From: Saccharothrix coeruleofusca
Lineage (GTDB): Bacteria; Actinomycetota; Actinomycetes; Mycobacteriales; Pseudonocardiaceae
NCBI RefSeq assembly: GCF_014648515.1
Contig: NZ_BMRG01000005.1
Coordinates: forward strand, 1-37,551
Reading direction: 5' to 3'
Length of the DNA stretch: 37,551 bases
Part shown: positions 1 to 8,749 of the stretch, in pieces
Layout: each line of letters opens with the position of its first letter
Position numbering within the stretch: the stretch's first letter is position 1
Program-made: the position numbers and the translations under genes
The notes under the pieces: model-generated
The model's database searches: none
Told to the model about the DNA's origin: nothing
What the model saw: the letters and a program-made list of their open reading frames with translations, nothing else

Positions 1-7
1 GCACGCG

Positions 8-44
8 TTTCGCGGAAAATCGAAGAGCGTGATTTTCCGCGAAA
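8..44. promoter_or_regulatory. Perfect 14-bp inverted repeat upstream of mshD
   Basis: The arm TTTCGCGGAAAATC (8-21) is followed by a 9-nt loop and its exact reverse complement (31-44). Each arm is itself nearly palindromic (TTTCGCGgAAA). It could be the terminator of an upstream gene outside the window or an operator; there is no clear U-tract, so the role is undecided. Confidence 0.55.
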
Positions 45-130
45 GGCATGCCGACAGGCCGACGCGGCCTCGCGTGGTGGTTGGGCGTAGTGGTTGGGCG
101 TGGTGGTCAGGGGCGAGGACAATCGGTTCC

Positions 131-1012
131 GTGGATCTGACCTGGTACGACGAGTTGACCGACGAGCGGGCGGGCGCGGTGTCCGACCTGCTCGCCGAAG
201 CCGAGCGCGCTGACGGTGTCGCCCCGGTGGGCGAGGCCGTGCGGCTGCGGATGCGCCCCGGTGCTCGCGGCAGCGCCCACCTGCTCGCCCGCTCCGACGA
301 CGGCGCGCTGGTCGGCTACGCGCACGTCGACCTCCACGGCGACGCCGACGGCAACAAGGTCGCCGAGCTGGCCGTGCACCCCGCCCACCGCCGCCGGGGC
401 GTGGGCACCGCGCTGGCGCGGGCCGTCGCCGAGCGCGCCGAGCCGCTGCGCGTCTGGGCCCACGGCGACCAGGTCGCCGCGCGGGAGCTCGCCGCCGCGC
501 TGGGCTTCCGCAAGGTCCGGGAGCTGCGGCGGATGCGCATGTCGCTGGAGGCCGAGCTGCCCGCGCCGCGGCTGCCCGACGGCGTCCGGCTGCGCGCGTT
601 CGAGCCCGGCCGGGACGAGGCGGCCGTGGTGCACGTCAACCACCGGGCGTTCTCCTGGCACCCGGAGCAGGGCGCGATGAGCGTCGAGGACCTCCAGCGC
701 AAGCAGGAGGAGCCGTGGTTCGACGCCAAGGGCTTCCTGCTGGCCGTGGACGCCGAGGACCGGCTGCTCGGGTTCCACTGGACCAAGGCGCACGACCAGC
801 GGCTCGGCGAGGTCTACGTGGTGGGCGTGGACCCGGACGCCCAGGGCGGCGGGCTGGGCCGGGCGCTGACCCTGGCCGGGCTGGCGCACCTGCGCGATTC
901 CGGGCTGCGCGAGGTGATGCTGTACGTGGAGTCCGACAACGCCCCGGCGGTGCGCGTCTACACCAAGCTGGGCTTCACGGTCTGGGACGCGGACGTCCAA
1001 TACGCCCAGTAG
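131..1012 (+). CDS. mshD: Mycothiol synthase (MshD), tandem GNAT domains
   Basis: Cytosolic acetyltransferase for the last step of mycothiol synthesis, transferring acetyl from acetyl-CoA to Cys-GlcN-Ins. The 293-residue product has two GNAT folds, as in the family. The N-terminal acetyl-CoA loop reads HPAHRRRGVGTAL (about residues 83-95) and the C-terminal one VDPDAQGGGLGRAL (about 233-246). The GTG at 131 is chosen because the product then begins VDLTWYDELTDE and has the usual family length of about 300. An in-frame extension to position 29 has a composition unlike the enzyme and runs through an inverted repeat and a 13-bp tandem repeat (77-102). A purine-rich GGGCGAGG lies 12 bases upstream. 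As recalled, mshD precedes phosphate-transport genes in mycobacteria too. Confidence 0.9.
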   Translation: MDLTWYDELTDERAGAVSDLLAEAERADGVAPVGEAVRLRMRPGARGSAHLLARSDDGALVGYAHVDLHGDADGNKVAELAVHPAHRRRGVGTALARAVAERAEPLRVWAHGDQVAARELAAALGFRKVRELRRMRMSLEAELPAPRLPDGVRLRAFEPGRDEAAVVHVNHRAFSWHPEQGAMSVEDLQRKQEEPWFDAKGFLLAVDAEDRLLGFHWTKAHDQRLGEVYVVGVDPDAQGGGLGRALTLAGLAHLRDSGLREVMLYVESDNAPAVRVYTKLGFTVWDADVQYAQ

Positions 1013-1093
1013 TGACGAACCCATCACGTGATGCAAACGCCCAGGTCACGTAGTCACCCGTACGGGGGTGGAGCCGGTCACCTCCCGTGTGGT

Positions 1094-1137
1094 GTTCACC
1101 TCCCGTTCACCCTGTTCTGGGCGGCTGTCCACCATGC
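1094..1137 (+). promoter_or_regulatory. PHO box upstream of pstS
   Basis: GTTCACC at 1094 and again at 1105, with weaker units at 1116 (TCTGGGC) and 1127 (GTCCACC), all 11 bases apart. This is the direct-repeat layout bound by the response regulator PhoP in actinomycetes. It sits about 70-110 bases before the pstS start, so induction of the pst operon by phosphate starvation is expected. A further GGTCACC lies out of phase at 1076, and a 12-bp palindrome CATCACGTGATG at 1022-1033. Confidence 0.85.
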
Positions 1138-1206
1138 CTACCTACCGTCCGTGCCGAGCGGCGTTGGTGCGCCGCGCAAACCGCTTCCGTTAGGTGGAGG
1201 ACCCAG

Positions 1207-2319
1207 GTGAAGACCAAGCGGCACGGCGCCGTCATCGGCCTGATCGCGGCCGGCGCGCTTCTGCTCACCGCATGTGGCAGCGACAACAACGCCCCCGCGG
1301 GCGGCTCGGCGGCCACCGGCACGTCGTCCACGCCCGTCGAGTGCGGCGGCAAGAGCAAGCTCAACGCCGAGGGCTCCACCGCGCAGAAGAACGCCATCGA
1401 CACGTTCATCCAGGCCTACCAGCAGCGCTGCCCCGGCTCGGACGTGGCCTACAACGCCTCCGGCTCCGGCGCGGGCGTGAAGAACTTCAACGGCGGCCAG
1501 GTGGACTTCGGCGGCTCCGACTCCCCGCTGAAGGCGGACGAGGTCACCAAGGCCGCCGAGCGCTGTCAGGGCAACCCGGCCTGGCACCTGCCGCTGGTCT
1601 TCGGCCCGGTCGCCATCGGCTACAAGCTCGAGGGCGTGACCGACCTGGTGCTCAACGGCGAGGTTACCGCCAAGATCTTCAACGGCGCCGTCAAGAAGTG
1701 GAACGACCCGGCCATCGCCGCCCTCAACAGCGGCGCGTCCCTGCCCGACAAGGACATCAAGGTCGTCTACCGCTCGGACGAGTCCGGCACCACCGACAAC
1801 TTCCAGCTGTACCTGCAGGCCGCCTCGAAGGGCGCCTGGACCCAGGGCGCGGGCAAGCAGTTCAAGGGCGGTGTCGGCGAGGGCAAGGAGAAGTCCGCCG
1901 GTGTCGCGCAGGCCGCCGGTTCGGTCGACGGCGCCATCACCTACGTCGAGCTGTCCTCCGCGCAGGACAACAAGCTGTCCATGGCCAGGATCGACACCGG
2001 CTCCGGCCCGGTCGAGCTGACCACCGAGACCGTCGGCAAGGCCATCGACGGCGCCACCGTCAAGGGCTCCGGCAACGACATCGTGCTGGACCTGAACTCC
2101 ATCTACGCCACCACCGCCTCCGGCGCCTACCCGCTGCTGCTGGCCACCTACGAGATCGTCTGCTCCAAGGGCTACGACGCCGACACCGCCAAGGCCGTGA
2201 AGGCGTTCCTCACCGTCGCGGCCACCGACGGCCAGGCGGGTCTGGCGGACGCGGGCTACGCCCCGGTGCCCAAGCCCTTCCAGGACAAGCTGCTGACGGC
2301 CATCAAGGCGATCGCCTGA
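1207..2319 (+). CDS. pstS: Phosphate ABC transporter substrate-binding lipoprotein PstS
   Basis: Binds inorganic phosphate outside the membrane and delivers it to PstCA. The 370-residue product starts at GTG 1207, preceded by GGTGGAGG with good spacing; upstream in-frame sequence is non-coding promoter DNA. The signal peptide ends in the lipobox LTAC with Cys23 as the lipidation site. Family signatures include LNAEGSTAQ near the mature start, YNASGSGAG, FGGSDSPL and YRSDESGTTDNF, which supply the Ser/Thr/Asp phosphate contacts in PstS proteins. It is the first gene of pstSCAB, directly behind a PHO box. There is no sign of damage. Confidence 0.97.
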   Translation: MKTKRHGAVIGLIAAGALLLTACGSDNNAPAGGSAATGTSSTPVECGGKSKLNAEGSTAQKNAIDTFIQAYQQRCPGSDVAYNASGSGAGVKNFNGGQVDFGGSDSPLKADEVTKAAERCQGNPAWHLPLVFGPVAIGYKLEGVTDLVLNGEVTAKIFNGAVKKWNDPAIAALNSGASLPDKDIKVVYRSDESGTTDNFQLYLQAASKGAWTQGAGKQFKGGVGEGKEKSAGVAQAAGSVDGAITYVELSSAQDNKLSMARIDTGSGPVELTTETVGKAIDGATVKGSGNDIVLDLNSIYATTASGAYPLLLATYEIVCSKGYDADTAKAVKAFLTVAATDGQAGLADAGYAPVPKPFQDKLLTAIKAIA

Positions 2320-2355
2320 CCAGGCCGCCCACCCTTCCAGCGACACGTTGACGCG

Positions 2356-3411
2356 ATGAACGAACGCATCGTGGCCAAGCGCCCCGCGGACACCGACACC
2401 GGTGCCCGTCGGGGCGTTCCGGCTGCTCGACCCGCCCCGGAGGCTCCGATTCCCCCGACCACGGAAGCCGAGAAGAAAGCACCGCACGTTCGGCCGGGCG
2501 ACCGGATCTTCCGCGGCCTCGCGACGGGATCCGGCGTCTTCATCGTGGTCCTCATCGGGGCCATCGGCCTGTTCCTGCTGATCCAGGCCATCCCGTCGCT
2601 GGCCCTGGACAAGGTCAACTTCCTGACCAGCCGCGAGTGGTCCACCGGCGACGTCAACAACATGCGCTACGGCATCCTGGACCTGCTCCTGGTCACCGTG
2701 GTGTCCTCAGCGTTCGCCCTGCTCATCGCGATGCCGATCGCGCTGGGCATCGCGCTGTTCCTCACCCAGTACGCCCCGCGCAGGCTGGCCAGGCCCTTCG
2801 CCTACGTGATCGACCTGCTGGCCGCCGTGCCGTCGATCATCTACGGCCTGTGGGGCCTGTTCGTACTCGGGCCCGTGCTCACCCCGATCGGCCAGTGGCT
2901 GACCTCCACCCTCGGCTTCATCCCGCTGTTCGCCGAGGGCAACGTGAGCATCGAGTTCGGCGGCACGATCTTCACGGCGGGCATCGTGCTGGCGGTGATG
3001 ATCCTGCCGATCATCACCGCGGTCACCCGCGAGGTGTTCGACCGCACGCCGCCCGCGCACGTCGAAGGCGCCATCGCGCTCGGCGCCACCAAGTGGGAGG
3101 TCGTGCGCACCACCGTGCTGCCCTTCGGCAAGGCGGGCTACGTCAGCGCGTCGATGCTGGGCCTGGGCCGCGCGCTGGGCGAGACGATCGCGCTGACCAT
3201 CATCCTCAGCGCCACCGGCACCGCGTTCGGCTGGAGCCTGTTCGACGGCGGCGCCACGTTCGCCTCCAAGATCGCGCTGGCCGCGCCGGAGTTCAACGAC
3301 CCCCGGTCGGCGGGCGCCTACATCGCGGCGGGCCTGGTGCTGTTCGTGCTGACCTTCCTGGTCAACGCCGCCGCCCGGAGCATCGTCGCGGGTCACAAGG
3401 AGTACGAATGA
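2356..3411 (+). CDS. pstC: Phosphate ABC transporter permease PstC
   Basis: Inner-membrane permease subunit, 351 residues. It has a long, polar, Pro/Ala-rich N-terminal tail (about 55 residues), then six or so hydrophobic segments starting at GVFIVVLIGAIGLFLLIQAI. The EAA-type cytoplasmic loop, which contacts the ATPase, is recognisable as EGAIALGATKWEVVRTTVLP. The gene starts 36 bases after pstS, and its stop codon overlaps the pstA start (ATGA at 3408-3411), so the two permease subunits are probably translationally coupled. Confidence 0.96.
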   Translation: MNERIVAKRPADTDTGARRGVPAARPAPEAPIPPTTEAEKKAPHVRPGDRIFRGLATGSGVFIVVLIGAIGLFLLIQAIPSLALDKVNFLTSREWSTGDVNNMRYGILDLLLVTVVSSAFALLIAMPIALGIALFLTQYAPRRLARPFAYVIDLLAAVPSIIYGLWGLFVLGPVLTPIGQWLTSTLGFIPLFAEGNVSIEFGGTIFTAGIVLAVMILPIITAVTREVFDRTPPAHVEGAIALGATKWEVVRTTVLPFGKAGYVSASMLGLGRALGETIALTIILSATGTAFGWSLFDGGATFASKIALAAPEFNDPRSAGAYIAAGLVLFVLTFLVNAAARSIVAGHKEYE

Positions 3412-4325
3412 CCACCACGCAGACGGCGGACCTCAACCGCCTGGCGACGCCTCCGACGTTCCAGAGCGTCAGCACCGCGCGCAAGATCAAGAACGGCGTC
3501 GCCACCGCGCTGGTCTACCTCGCGTTCCTGATCGCCGTCGTGCCGCTGGTGTGGGTGCTCTACACGGTCATCCAGCGCGGCTTCCCGGTCATCCTGGACA
3601 TCGACTGGTGGCAGAAGTCCCTGTCCGGCCTGCTGTCCCGGCAGCAGGGCGGCGGCGTCTACCACGCCATCTACGGCACCCTCGTGCAGGGCCTCGTGTG
3701 CGGCCTGATCTCGGTGCCGATCGGCCTGTTCGTCGCGGTGTACCTGGTGGAGTACGGCGGGCGGTCCAAGCTCGCCAAGGCGACCACCTTCATGGTCGAC
3801 ATCCTCACCGGCGTGCCCTCCATCGTCGCCGCGCTGTTCATCTACTCGCTGTGGATCACCACGTTCGGCTTCGGCCGCAGCGGTTTCGCGGTGTCGCTCG
3901 CGCTGGTGCTGCTCATGGTGCCGGTGATCGTGCGGACCACCGAGGAAATGCTCAAGATCGTCCCGGACGAGCTGCGCGAGGCCTCCTACGCGCTGGGCGT
4001 GCCCAAGTGGAAGACCATCGTCAAGATCGTCATCCCGACCGCCCTGTCCGGCATCCTCACCGGCGTCATGCTGGCGCTGGCCAGGGTCATGGGCGAAACC
4101 GCGCCGGTGCTGGTGCTCGCCGCGTACGCGCCGTTCATCAACTACAACCTCTTCGACGGCCCGATGGCGTCGCTGCCGCTGCTGATGACCGCGGAGCGCA
4201 ACAACCCCACGCAGGCGGGCTTCGAGCGGATCTGGGGTGCGGCGATCACCCTGGTCCTGATCATCACGCTGTTCAACCTGCTGGCGACCGTGATCTCGCG
4301 GTGGCTGGCCCCGAAGACCAAGTGA
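3408..4325 (+). CDS. pstA: Phosphate ABC transporter permease PstA
   Basis: Second permease subunit, 305 residues, forming the channel with PstC. The ATG at 3408 overlaps the pstC stop and is preceded by AAGGAG at 3397-3402. Hydrophobic helices begin at residue 30 or so ([20 protein letters not shown]). The EAA loop reads [19 protein letters not shown], and the last helix is near the C-terminus. Its reading frame is open far upstream of 3408, inside pstC, but that part is a shadow of pstC. Confidence 0.96.
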   Translation: MTTTQTADLNRLATPPTFQSVSTARKIKNGVATALVYLAFLIAVVPLVWVLYTVIQRGFPVILDIDWWQKSLSGLLSRQQGGGVYHAIYGTLVQGLVCGLISVPIGLFVAVYLVEYGGRSKLAKATTFMVDILTGVPSIVAALFIYSLWITTFGFGRSGFAVSLALVLLMVPVIVRTTEEMLKIVPDELREASYALGVPKWKTIVKIVIPTALSGILTGVMLALARVMGETAPVLVLAAYAPFINYNLFDGPMASLPLLMTAERNNPTQAGFERIWGAAITLVLIITLFNLLATVISRWLAPKTK

Positions 4326-4335
4326 GCGGGCGACC

Positions 4336-5112
4336 ATGGCCAAGCGCATCGACGTCAAGGACCTCAACCTCTTCTACGGCAAGTTCCACGCCGTGGACGG
4401 GGTCTCGCTCGCCGTGCCCCCGCGCAGCGTGACCGCGTTCATCGGCCCCTCCGGCTGCGGCAAGTCCACGGTGCTGCGCTCCCTGAACCGGATGCACGAA
4501 GTGGCGCCCGGAGCCCGCGTCGAGGGCAAGGTGCTGCTCGACGGCGAGGACATCTACGCCTCGTCGATCGACCCCGTGCAGGTGCGGCGGACCATCGGCA
4601 TGGTCTTCCAGCGCCCCAACCCCTTCCCCACCATGTCCATCCGCGACAACGTCGTGGCCGGGCTGAAGCTGGCAGGGGTCAAGAACAAGAAGAAGCTCGA
4701 CGAGGTGGCCGAGCGCTCGCTGCGCGGCGCGAACCTGTGGAACGAGGTCAAGGACCGCCTCGACCGCCCCGGTGGCGGCCTGTCGGGCGGCCAGCAGCAG
4801 CGCCTGTGCATCGCGCGGGCGATCGCGGTGCAGCCCGACGTGCTGCTGATGGATGAGCCGTGCTCGGCACTGGACCCGATCTCCACGCTGGCGATCGAGG
4901 ACCTGATCACGGAGCTGAAGAAGGAGTACACGATCGTGATCGTGACTCACAACATGCAGCAGGCGGCGCGGGTCAGCGACCAGACGGCGTTCTTCAACCT
5001 GCTGGGAGTCGGTCAGCCTGGGCGGTTGATCGAGGTGGACGACACGGAGAAGATCTTCTCCAACCCGAGCCAGAAGGCGACCGAGGACTACATCTCGGGC
5101 CGCTTCGGCTGA
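4336..5112 (+). CDS. pstB: Phosphate ABC transporter ATPase PstB
   Basis: ATP-hydrolysing subunit of the PstSCAB importer, 258 residues, the normal length. All motifs are intact: Walker A GPSGCGKS (37-44), Q-loop Gln92 within VFQRPNPFP, signature LSGGQQQR (149-156), Walker B VLLMDEP (169-175) and switch His205 in VTHN. It starts 10 bases after the pstA stop and is the last operon gene, with a terminator 15 bases later. The partner regulator phoU is not adjacent but about 7 kb downstream on the other strand. Confidence 0.97.
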   Translation: MAKRIDVKDLNLFYGKFHAVDGVSLAVPPRSVTAFIGPSGCGKSTVLRSLNRMHEVAPGARVEGKVLLDGEDIYASSIDPVQVRRTIGMVFQRPNPFPTMSIRDNVVAGLKLAGVKNKKKLDEVAERSLRGANLWNEVKDRLDRPGGGLSGGQQQRLCIARAIAVQPDVLLMDEPCSALDPISTLAIEDLITELKKEYTIVIVTHNMQQAARVSDQTAFFNLLGVGQPGRLIEVDDTEKIFSNPSQKATEDYISGRFG

Positions 5113-5127
5113 CCTGTTCACCCTTTC

Positions 5128-5161
5128 GGGGCCCTTCCGCGTCGTGTCGCGGGAGGGCCCC
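5128..5161 (+). terminator. Terminator of the pst operon
   Basis: A 14-bp stem GGGGCCCTTCCGCG / CGCGGGAGGGCCCC with one G-U pair and a 6-nt loop starts 15 bases after the pstB stop. A T-containing but short tail (TTCGCGTTATT) follows. It separates pst from the array that follows. Confidence 0.8.
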
Positions 5162-5242
5162 TTCGCGTTATTGGTACTACAGAGGTCCTCGGGGAGCATC
5201 TGCTTCCGGGATGTGTCGTCTCGCGTACAGCAACGGGTCGGT

Positions 5243-5283
5243 AGCGGTACGGTGTCGGATCGAGGACGTGATCCGCAGGGGGG
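5243..5283 (+). promoter_or_regulatory. Leader of array unit A, conserved with unit E
   Basis: AGCGGTAC (5243-5250) and TGATCCGCAGGGGG (5269-5282) are repeated before the intact PE-like gene at 8833-8840 and 8861-8874, at nearly the same spacing (18 and 20 bases). The second block holds the G-rich ribosome binding site. AGCGGTAC may be part of a promoter or operator; that is inference. Confidence 0.5.
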
Positions 5284-5285
5284 TG

Positions 5286-5591
5286 ATGGCGTTAGAGGGT
5301 ACGTGGAGCGCGCCGTCGATGCAGACCGTGTTGCCAAGCACGAACAACCTCAAGCAGGCAGCCGAATCAGGCTCGTTCACGCTTAGCGAGTGCGGATTCT
5401 GGGCGTACATCGAGGCCGCACAATTCGACCTCGCTGGTCTCGACTCAAAATTGCTCTCCTTCGGTAGGAGGCGGAACTGCGCGCGAACCCCAATGGTCGG
5501 GCGATGAGTCGCCACAACATGGACAGCGCGCTCGGCGGGGCCGGTGCTGCGGATCAATGACAGCACGGCCAGCGTCCGCAAGCGTTACTGA
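5286..5591 (+). pseudogene. PE/ESX-like gene, degenerate copy A
   Basis: Begins MALEGTWSAPSMQ and continues NNLKQAAESGSFTLSE, colinear with the intact gene at 8880-9281, but breaks after LDSKLLSF. Later, in another frame, MSRHNMDSALGGAGAA matches the intact MSRYNLESAMGGAGTT. The C-terminal third, including the YxxxD export signal, is almost absent before the TGA at 5589. It carries frameshift plus deletion and is therefore non-functional. The leader is still conserved. Confidence 0.75.
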
Positions 5592-5602
5592 GAGCCGTTG
5601 GG

Positions 5603-6039
5603 ATGAGAACCCAGTTGCCCGTGAGTCCGCTGAGCCGATCAATCCTGCCGGTCAGCGTGCTCGGCTTGGTGTTGGTCGGCTGTGCACAGGAGGAGGCTGG
5701 CGATTCCTGGCTCATCAGGGGTGGCGTGGCCGCATCGGCAAGTGCGGGCCGAACGACGACTACGACGGCTTCCTCCGGGTGATGACCTGCTGGCTGACTT
5801 CGCCTCCTGCGTCGAGATGAACGCCGTTGCCGCTCAGATCAGGTTGACCGCCGTCGAGGAAGACGACATGCGGGAGGCGCGTGACCGGGCTGGCGTCGAG
5901 CACTTCGTGCGCGGTCACCGTCGAGGTGACCACCCCGTCCAGGGTTGATGTGGTGGCCTCTGCGAACGCCTCACTGGGCGAAGCCTGCAAGGCGGCGACG
6001 GAGGTCGCTGCTGCCATTGAACCGAAGCTTTTGGAATAA
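5603..6039 (+). pseudogene. DUF3558-type lipoprotein, degenerate copy A
   Basis: Starts MRTQLPVSPLSRSILP with a lipobox LVGC. It then loses frame in the Thr-rich linker, where TTTTTASSG is followed by a stop. A second-frame segment LLADFASCVEMNAVAAQ and LTAVEEDD matches the first conserved block of the intact copies. The middle is missing. The end, VDVVASANASLGEACKAA followed by IEPKLLE and a stop at 6037-6039, matches the family C-terminus. Frameshifts and an internal deletion make it a relic. The start is placed by the short signal peptide. Confidence 0.75.
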
Positions 6040-6105
6040 CCTTCCGCTTGTGTCGCGCTGTTGGTGAAAGTAATTCGAACAACTCCGTCAATGCTGAGAT
6101 TGGGA

Positions 6106-6657
6106 GTGCAGTTGATGAGTATGTCCATGGCTCGGACTGTCGTGCCGCTCGTGCTTCTTGGTGTGGCGCTAGTGGGGTGCACCAGCAATGAGCCGGGAAG
6201 CCCTTCTGCGGCAACCGCCATCACCACTGATGCTGAAGATGCCACCACGTCGACCAGGCCCGTCTCAGGCGGGGCCTCGCTGGCCGACTTCGATCCCTGT
6301 GCCCCGTTCAATGAGATCGCTTCCCAGTTCGGGCTTACGGAGATCGCCGAGGACGACAGCACGAGTTGCAACGCTGAGCTATCCAAATCGGTTAGTGTCC
6401 GGCTGGACGTTCATCCGACTCTCGGACTCGCGGACTACAGGTTGCTGCCTCATGCGGAGGCGTCCGACGCCGATGTCGGAGCCCGTAAGGCCAGGTTGGT
6501 CAAAAAGACGTTTTCCTCCTCGTCCTGTGCAATGGCCATGGAGGTGACCTCTTCATCCAGGATCGATGTTGTGGCTTCCGCGAACGCTTCACTGGATGAG
6601 GCTTGTGACGCGGTGACCAAGCTCGCCACTGCTGTTGAACCAAACCTGCCGAAGTAA
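6106..6657 (+). CDS. DUF3558-type lipoprotein, copy B
   Basis: Predicted 183-residue surface lipoprotein of unknown function. The signal peptide ends in LVGC, then comes a Ser/Thr/Ala-rich linker and a globular domain with DFDPCAPFNEIASQFGL, EDDSTSC, SSSSCAM and SLDEACDAV. The four cysteines suggest two disulfides outside the cell. GTG 6106 aligns with the starts of copies C to E; ATG 6115, with GGGAG at 6102-6106, is also possible. Unlike C to E it has no PE-like remnant directly upstream. I recognise the family (DUF3558, said to include mycobacterial LprB/LprC) but no activity is known to me. It is one of four intact paralogues in the array. Confidence 0.8.
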   Translation: MQLMSMSMARTVVPLVLLGVALVGCTSNEPGSPSAATAITTDAEDATTSTRPVSGGASLADFDPCAPFNEIASQFGLTEIAEDDSTSCNAELSKSVSVRLDVHPTLGLADYRLLPHAEASDADVGARKARLVKKTFSSSSCAMAMEVTSSSRIDVVASANASLDEACDAVTKLATAVEPNLPK

Positions 6658-6666
6658 GCACCAGGG

Positions 6667-6773
6667 CGGCAATTGAGACGGCGCTCGCCAATGCCGAAGC
6701 GGCTGTGCGTAAAGCGGTGGAGAACTACCGCGCAGTTGACGACGATCACTCAAGTAGATTGTGGAGTTACTGA
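6667..6773 (+). pseudogene. PE/ESX-like gene, 3' fragment (copy C)
   Basis: Only the last 35 or so codons remain. ETALANAEAAVRKAVENYRA and the following VDDDH match the end of the intact PE-like protein, including the Y-x-x-x-D export motif, and finish with the stop at 6771-6773. The next lipoprotein gene starts two bases after this stop, exactly as in the intact unit, so the fragment may persist because it carries that gene's ribosome binding site (GGAG at 6763-6766). Confidence 0.75.
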
Positions 6774-6774
6774 G

Positions 6775-7332
6775 GTGAAGGTGCACTTGGTCCGGACCAC
6801 CGCGGCGCGGACCACTGCGTTGCTCATGCTTGCGGGGCTGGCGCTGGTGTCGTGCTCCGGTGAGGATGGAACCCCTTCACCGGCGACCACGACGACCACC
6901 GCCGTAACGGCAAGCACGACCAGGCCCACCTCCACCTCGTCAACGGGGAACGCGCTGGGGAGCGTTGACCCCTGTGAGGCGTTCGACTCCAACGCGTCCC
7001 GACTCGGACTCACTCAGGTCGAAGAGGATGACAGCGACAGCTGTACCGCGACTTACTCCGACTCGGTGACCCTGGGGCTCGATATCCACCCGGATAAAGG
7101 GCTCGCTGACTTCGTGCCGCAAGCGGCCACGGAACTGTCCGACACGCAGGTCGGTAGCAGGAAGGCGAAGCTTGCCAAGAAGGCCTTCACCTCGTCCTCC
7201 TGTGCCGTGGTTATCGAAATCAGCGCCACTTCCAGGATTGACGTCTTCGCTTCGGCGGACGCTTCGCTGGATGAGGCGTGCGAAGCCGTTACTAAGGTGG
7301 TGGTGGCCATTGAGCCTAACTTGCCCAAGTAA
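6775..7332 (+). CDS. DUF3558-type lipoprotein, copy C
   Basis: Predicted 185-residue lipoprotein paralogous to copies B, D and E. It starts with GTG one base after the upstream stop, with GGAG eight bases before. The sequence VKVHLVRTT leads into a signal peptide ending LVSC, a Thr-rich spacer, then the domain with VDPCEAFDSNASRLGL, EEDDSDSC, SDTQVGSRKAKLAKKAF, SSSCAVV and SLDEACEAV, ending in EPNLPK. The cysteine pattern is complete. The upstream PE-like partner is reduced to its tail, so this gene probably lacks its own original promoter. Confidence 0.82.
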   Translation: MKVHLVRTTAARTTALLMLAGLALVSCSGEDGTPSPATTTTTAVTASTTRPTSTSSTGNALGSVDPCEAFDSNASRLGLTQVEEDDSDSCTATYSDSVTLGLDIHPDKGLADFVPQAATELSDTQVGSRKAKLAKKAFTSSSCAVVIEISATSRIDVFASADASLDEACEAVTKVVVAIEPNLPK

Positions 7333-7370
7333 TCTGAAGGCTTGCTGGGTGGGGTGTGGTCTGCCGGGTA

Positions 7371-7775
7371 GTGGTGGCACTTGAAGGTGCATGGAGCGCT
7401 CAGTCCATGCAGGCAATGACGGTGAGCATGCAGGGGTGGAGCAGGCGACGGAGTTGGGCTCGTTCACAATCAGCAAGTCCGACCTGGGTGTACATCAATC
7501 AGGGTCGTCGAAGAGGCTCAAGCTGATCTTCGCAAGATTGAGAGCAATGCCCACGGCTTGAAGCGGGAGATCAAGCTTGACGCCAGTCTTGATGCGGTGG
7601 TCAGAACCGCTGCAACTTGAAAAGCGCTATGGGTAGGGCTAAAGCCATCGCTTTTACTTCCTGATGGAGCAATTCAAGGCTGCTTCCGCGGGACGTCGGG
7701 GTGGTCACATGGAAAGCAGTGAAAAACTGATGCGCGATTGACGATGACCGCGCGAATAACTGTCAGACCTACTGA
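7371..7775 (+). pseudogene. PE/ESX-like gene, degenerate copy D
   Basis: Starts VVALEGAWSAQSMQAMTVSM, nearly identical to the intact gene's start, then a frameshift after SMQG leads to WSRRRSWARSQ and an early stop. Colinear similarity continues at nucleotide level: GCTCAAGCTGATCTTCGCA, a region matching LKREIKLDASLDAVV, then GAAAAGCGCTATGGG. It ends with CCTACTGAGGTGG, as in the intact junction. Several indels; the export signal is lost. Confidence 0.78.
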
Positions 7776-7776
7776 G

Positions 7777-8334
7777 GTGGAGGTTAATTTGATCAGGACT
7801 AACATGGGTCGGACGGCTTTGTCGGTCGTGCTCACGGTGTTGGCACTGACGTCGTGTAGCGTCAAAACTGGCGATCCGTCTGTCGAGGCTACGGCAACCA
7901 CCACTACAAGAAGCACGGTGGAGACGGCGTCCGCTTCGGCGGAGGAAAGTGCGTCACTGGTGGACTTCAAACCTTGTCCGGTGCTCGAGTCGATCGCCTC
8001 CCAATTCGGGTTGACGAAGATCGAAGAGGACGACAGCACCAGTTGCGATGCGGTGTACTCTGATTCGGTGAGCGTTCGGCTCGACGTCTACCCGGACGCG
8101 GGCTTGGTCGACTACTCGCCGGGCCCCAGTTCGGTGATCTCCGATACCAACGTTGGTTCCAGGAAGGCGAAACTGGTAGAGAAGGCGCTTACCTCTTCGT
8201 CTTGCGCCGTTGCGGTCGAGGTCGGCGTGTCGTCCAGGGTCGACATCGCAGCCTCTGCAGACACCTCGCTGGACGAGGCTTGTGACGCGGCGGCGAGGGT
8301 CGCTGTGGCTGTTGAGTCAAAGCTACCCAAGTAA
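7777..8334 (+). CDS. DUF3558-type lipoprotein, copy D
   Basis: Predicted 185-residue lipoprotein. The GTG at 7777 follows the relic stop by one base and gives VEVNLIRTNMGRTAL, aligning with its paralogues. The signal peptide ends LTSC. After a Thr/Ser-rich spacer the domain has DFKPCPVLESIASQFGL, EEDDSTSC, SDTNVGSRKAKLVEKAL, SSSCAVAVEV and SLDEACDAA, and the tail ESKLPK. All four family cysteines are present. No good Shine-Dalgarno is visible at this start; an upstream ATG at 7741 in the same frame is the alternative. Confidence 0.82.
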   Translation: MEVNLIRTNMGRTALSVVLTVLALTSCSVKTGDPSVEATATTTTRSTVETASASAEESASLVDFKPCPVLESIASQFGLTKIEEDDSTSCDAVYSDSVSVRLDVYPDAGLVDYSPGPSSVISDTNVGSRKAKLVEKALTSSSCAVAVEVGVSSRVDIAASADTSLDEACDAAARVAVAVESKLPK

Positions 8335-8414
8335 GCGCCAAGTGGCTGCCGTGTCATCGATGAAGTTGTAGCTGCTTAGGGCGGTGTGGTGAGCAGCAGC
8401 GTCGGGATCGGCGA

Positions 8415-8710
8415 CCAACGGGCCCCTTGGCCCTCGTCTCGTATGGTGTGGCGCTACACATGAGTCTTTCGCTGATGTTGAGGCAGGACGGAGTCCCTGT
8501 CTCGCGGAGGCAAGAAAGACCTCCACCCCCATGGGAACTCGGTTGCCAAGATGAACTCTTGCGTAGCGGAACTGTTGCGGAAAGGCTGATCTGGGAAAGC
8601 TCCTACCTGGTAGTTGTAAGGTGGGCTCGCTTCGCGGAGCTACGTGGTCGCTTTGGTCAACGTGTCGTGGGACGAGGTGTGCGAGGCAGCGGCTGAGGCT
8701 GCTGCTGTCG
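8415..8710 (+). pseudogene. Possible remnant of a further DUF3558-type lipoprotein
   Basis: Bases 8656-8705 encode LVNVSWDEVCEAAAEAAAV, which resembles the family C-terminus (ASLDEACDAAAKVAAAV). Near 8426 the phrase PLALVSYGVA resembles a signal-peptide end LALVSC with the lipid Cys changed to Tyr. Between them I see only weak traces. The C-terminal match is reasonably clear, the N-terminal one speculative. The rest of 8335-8749 holds nothing else I can support. Confidence 0.45.
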
Positions 8711-8749
8711 GTCGTGGGTGCCTTGCGGGCCGATCGTGTGATGTCGTTC

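Noticed and set aside
1087-1206. In-frame extension of PstS upstream to 1087
   Set aside because: It spans the PHO box, and the signal peptide and ribosome site fit GTG 1207.
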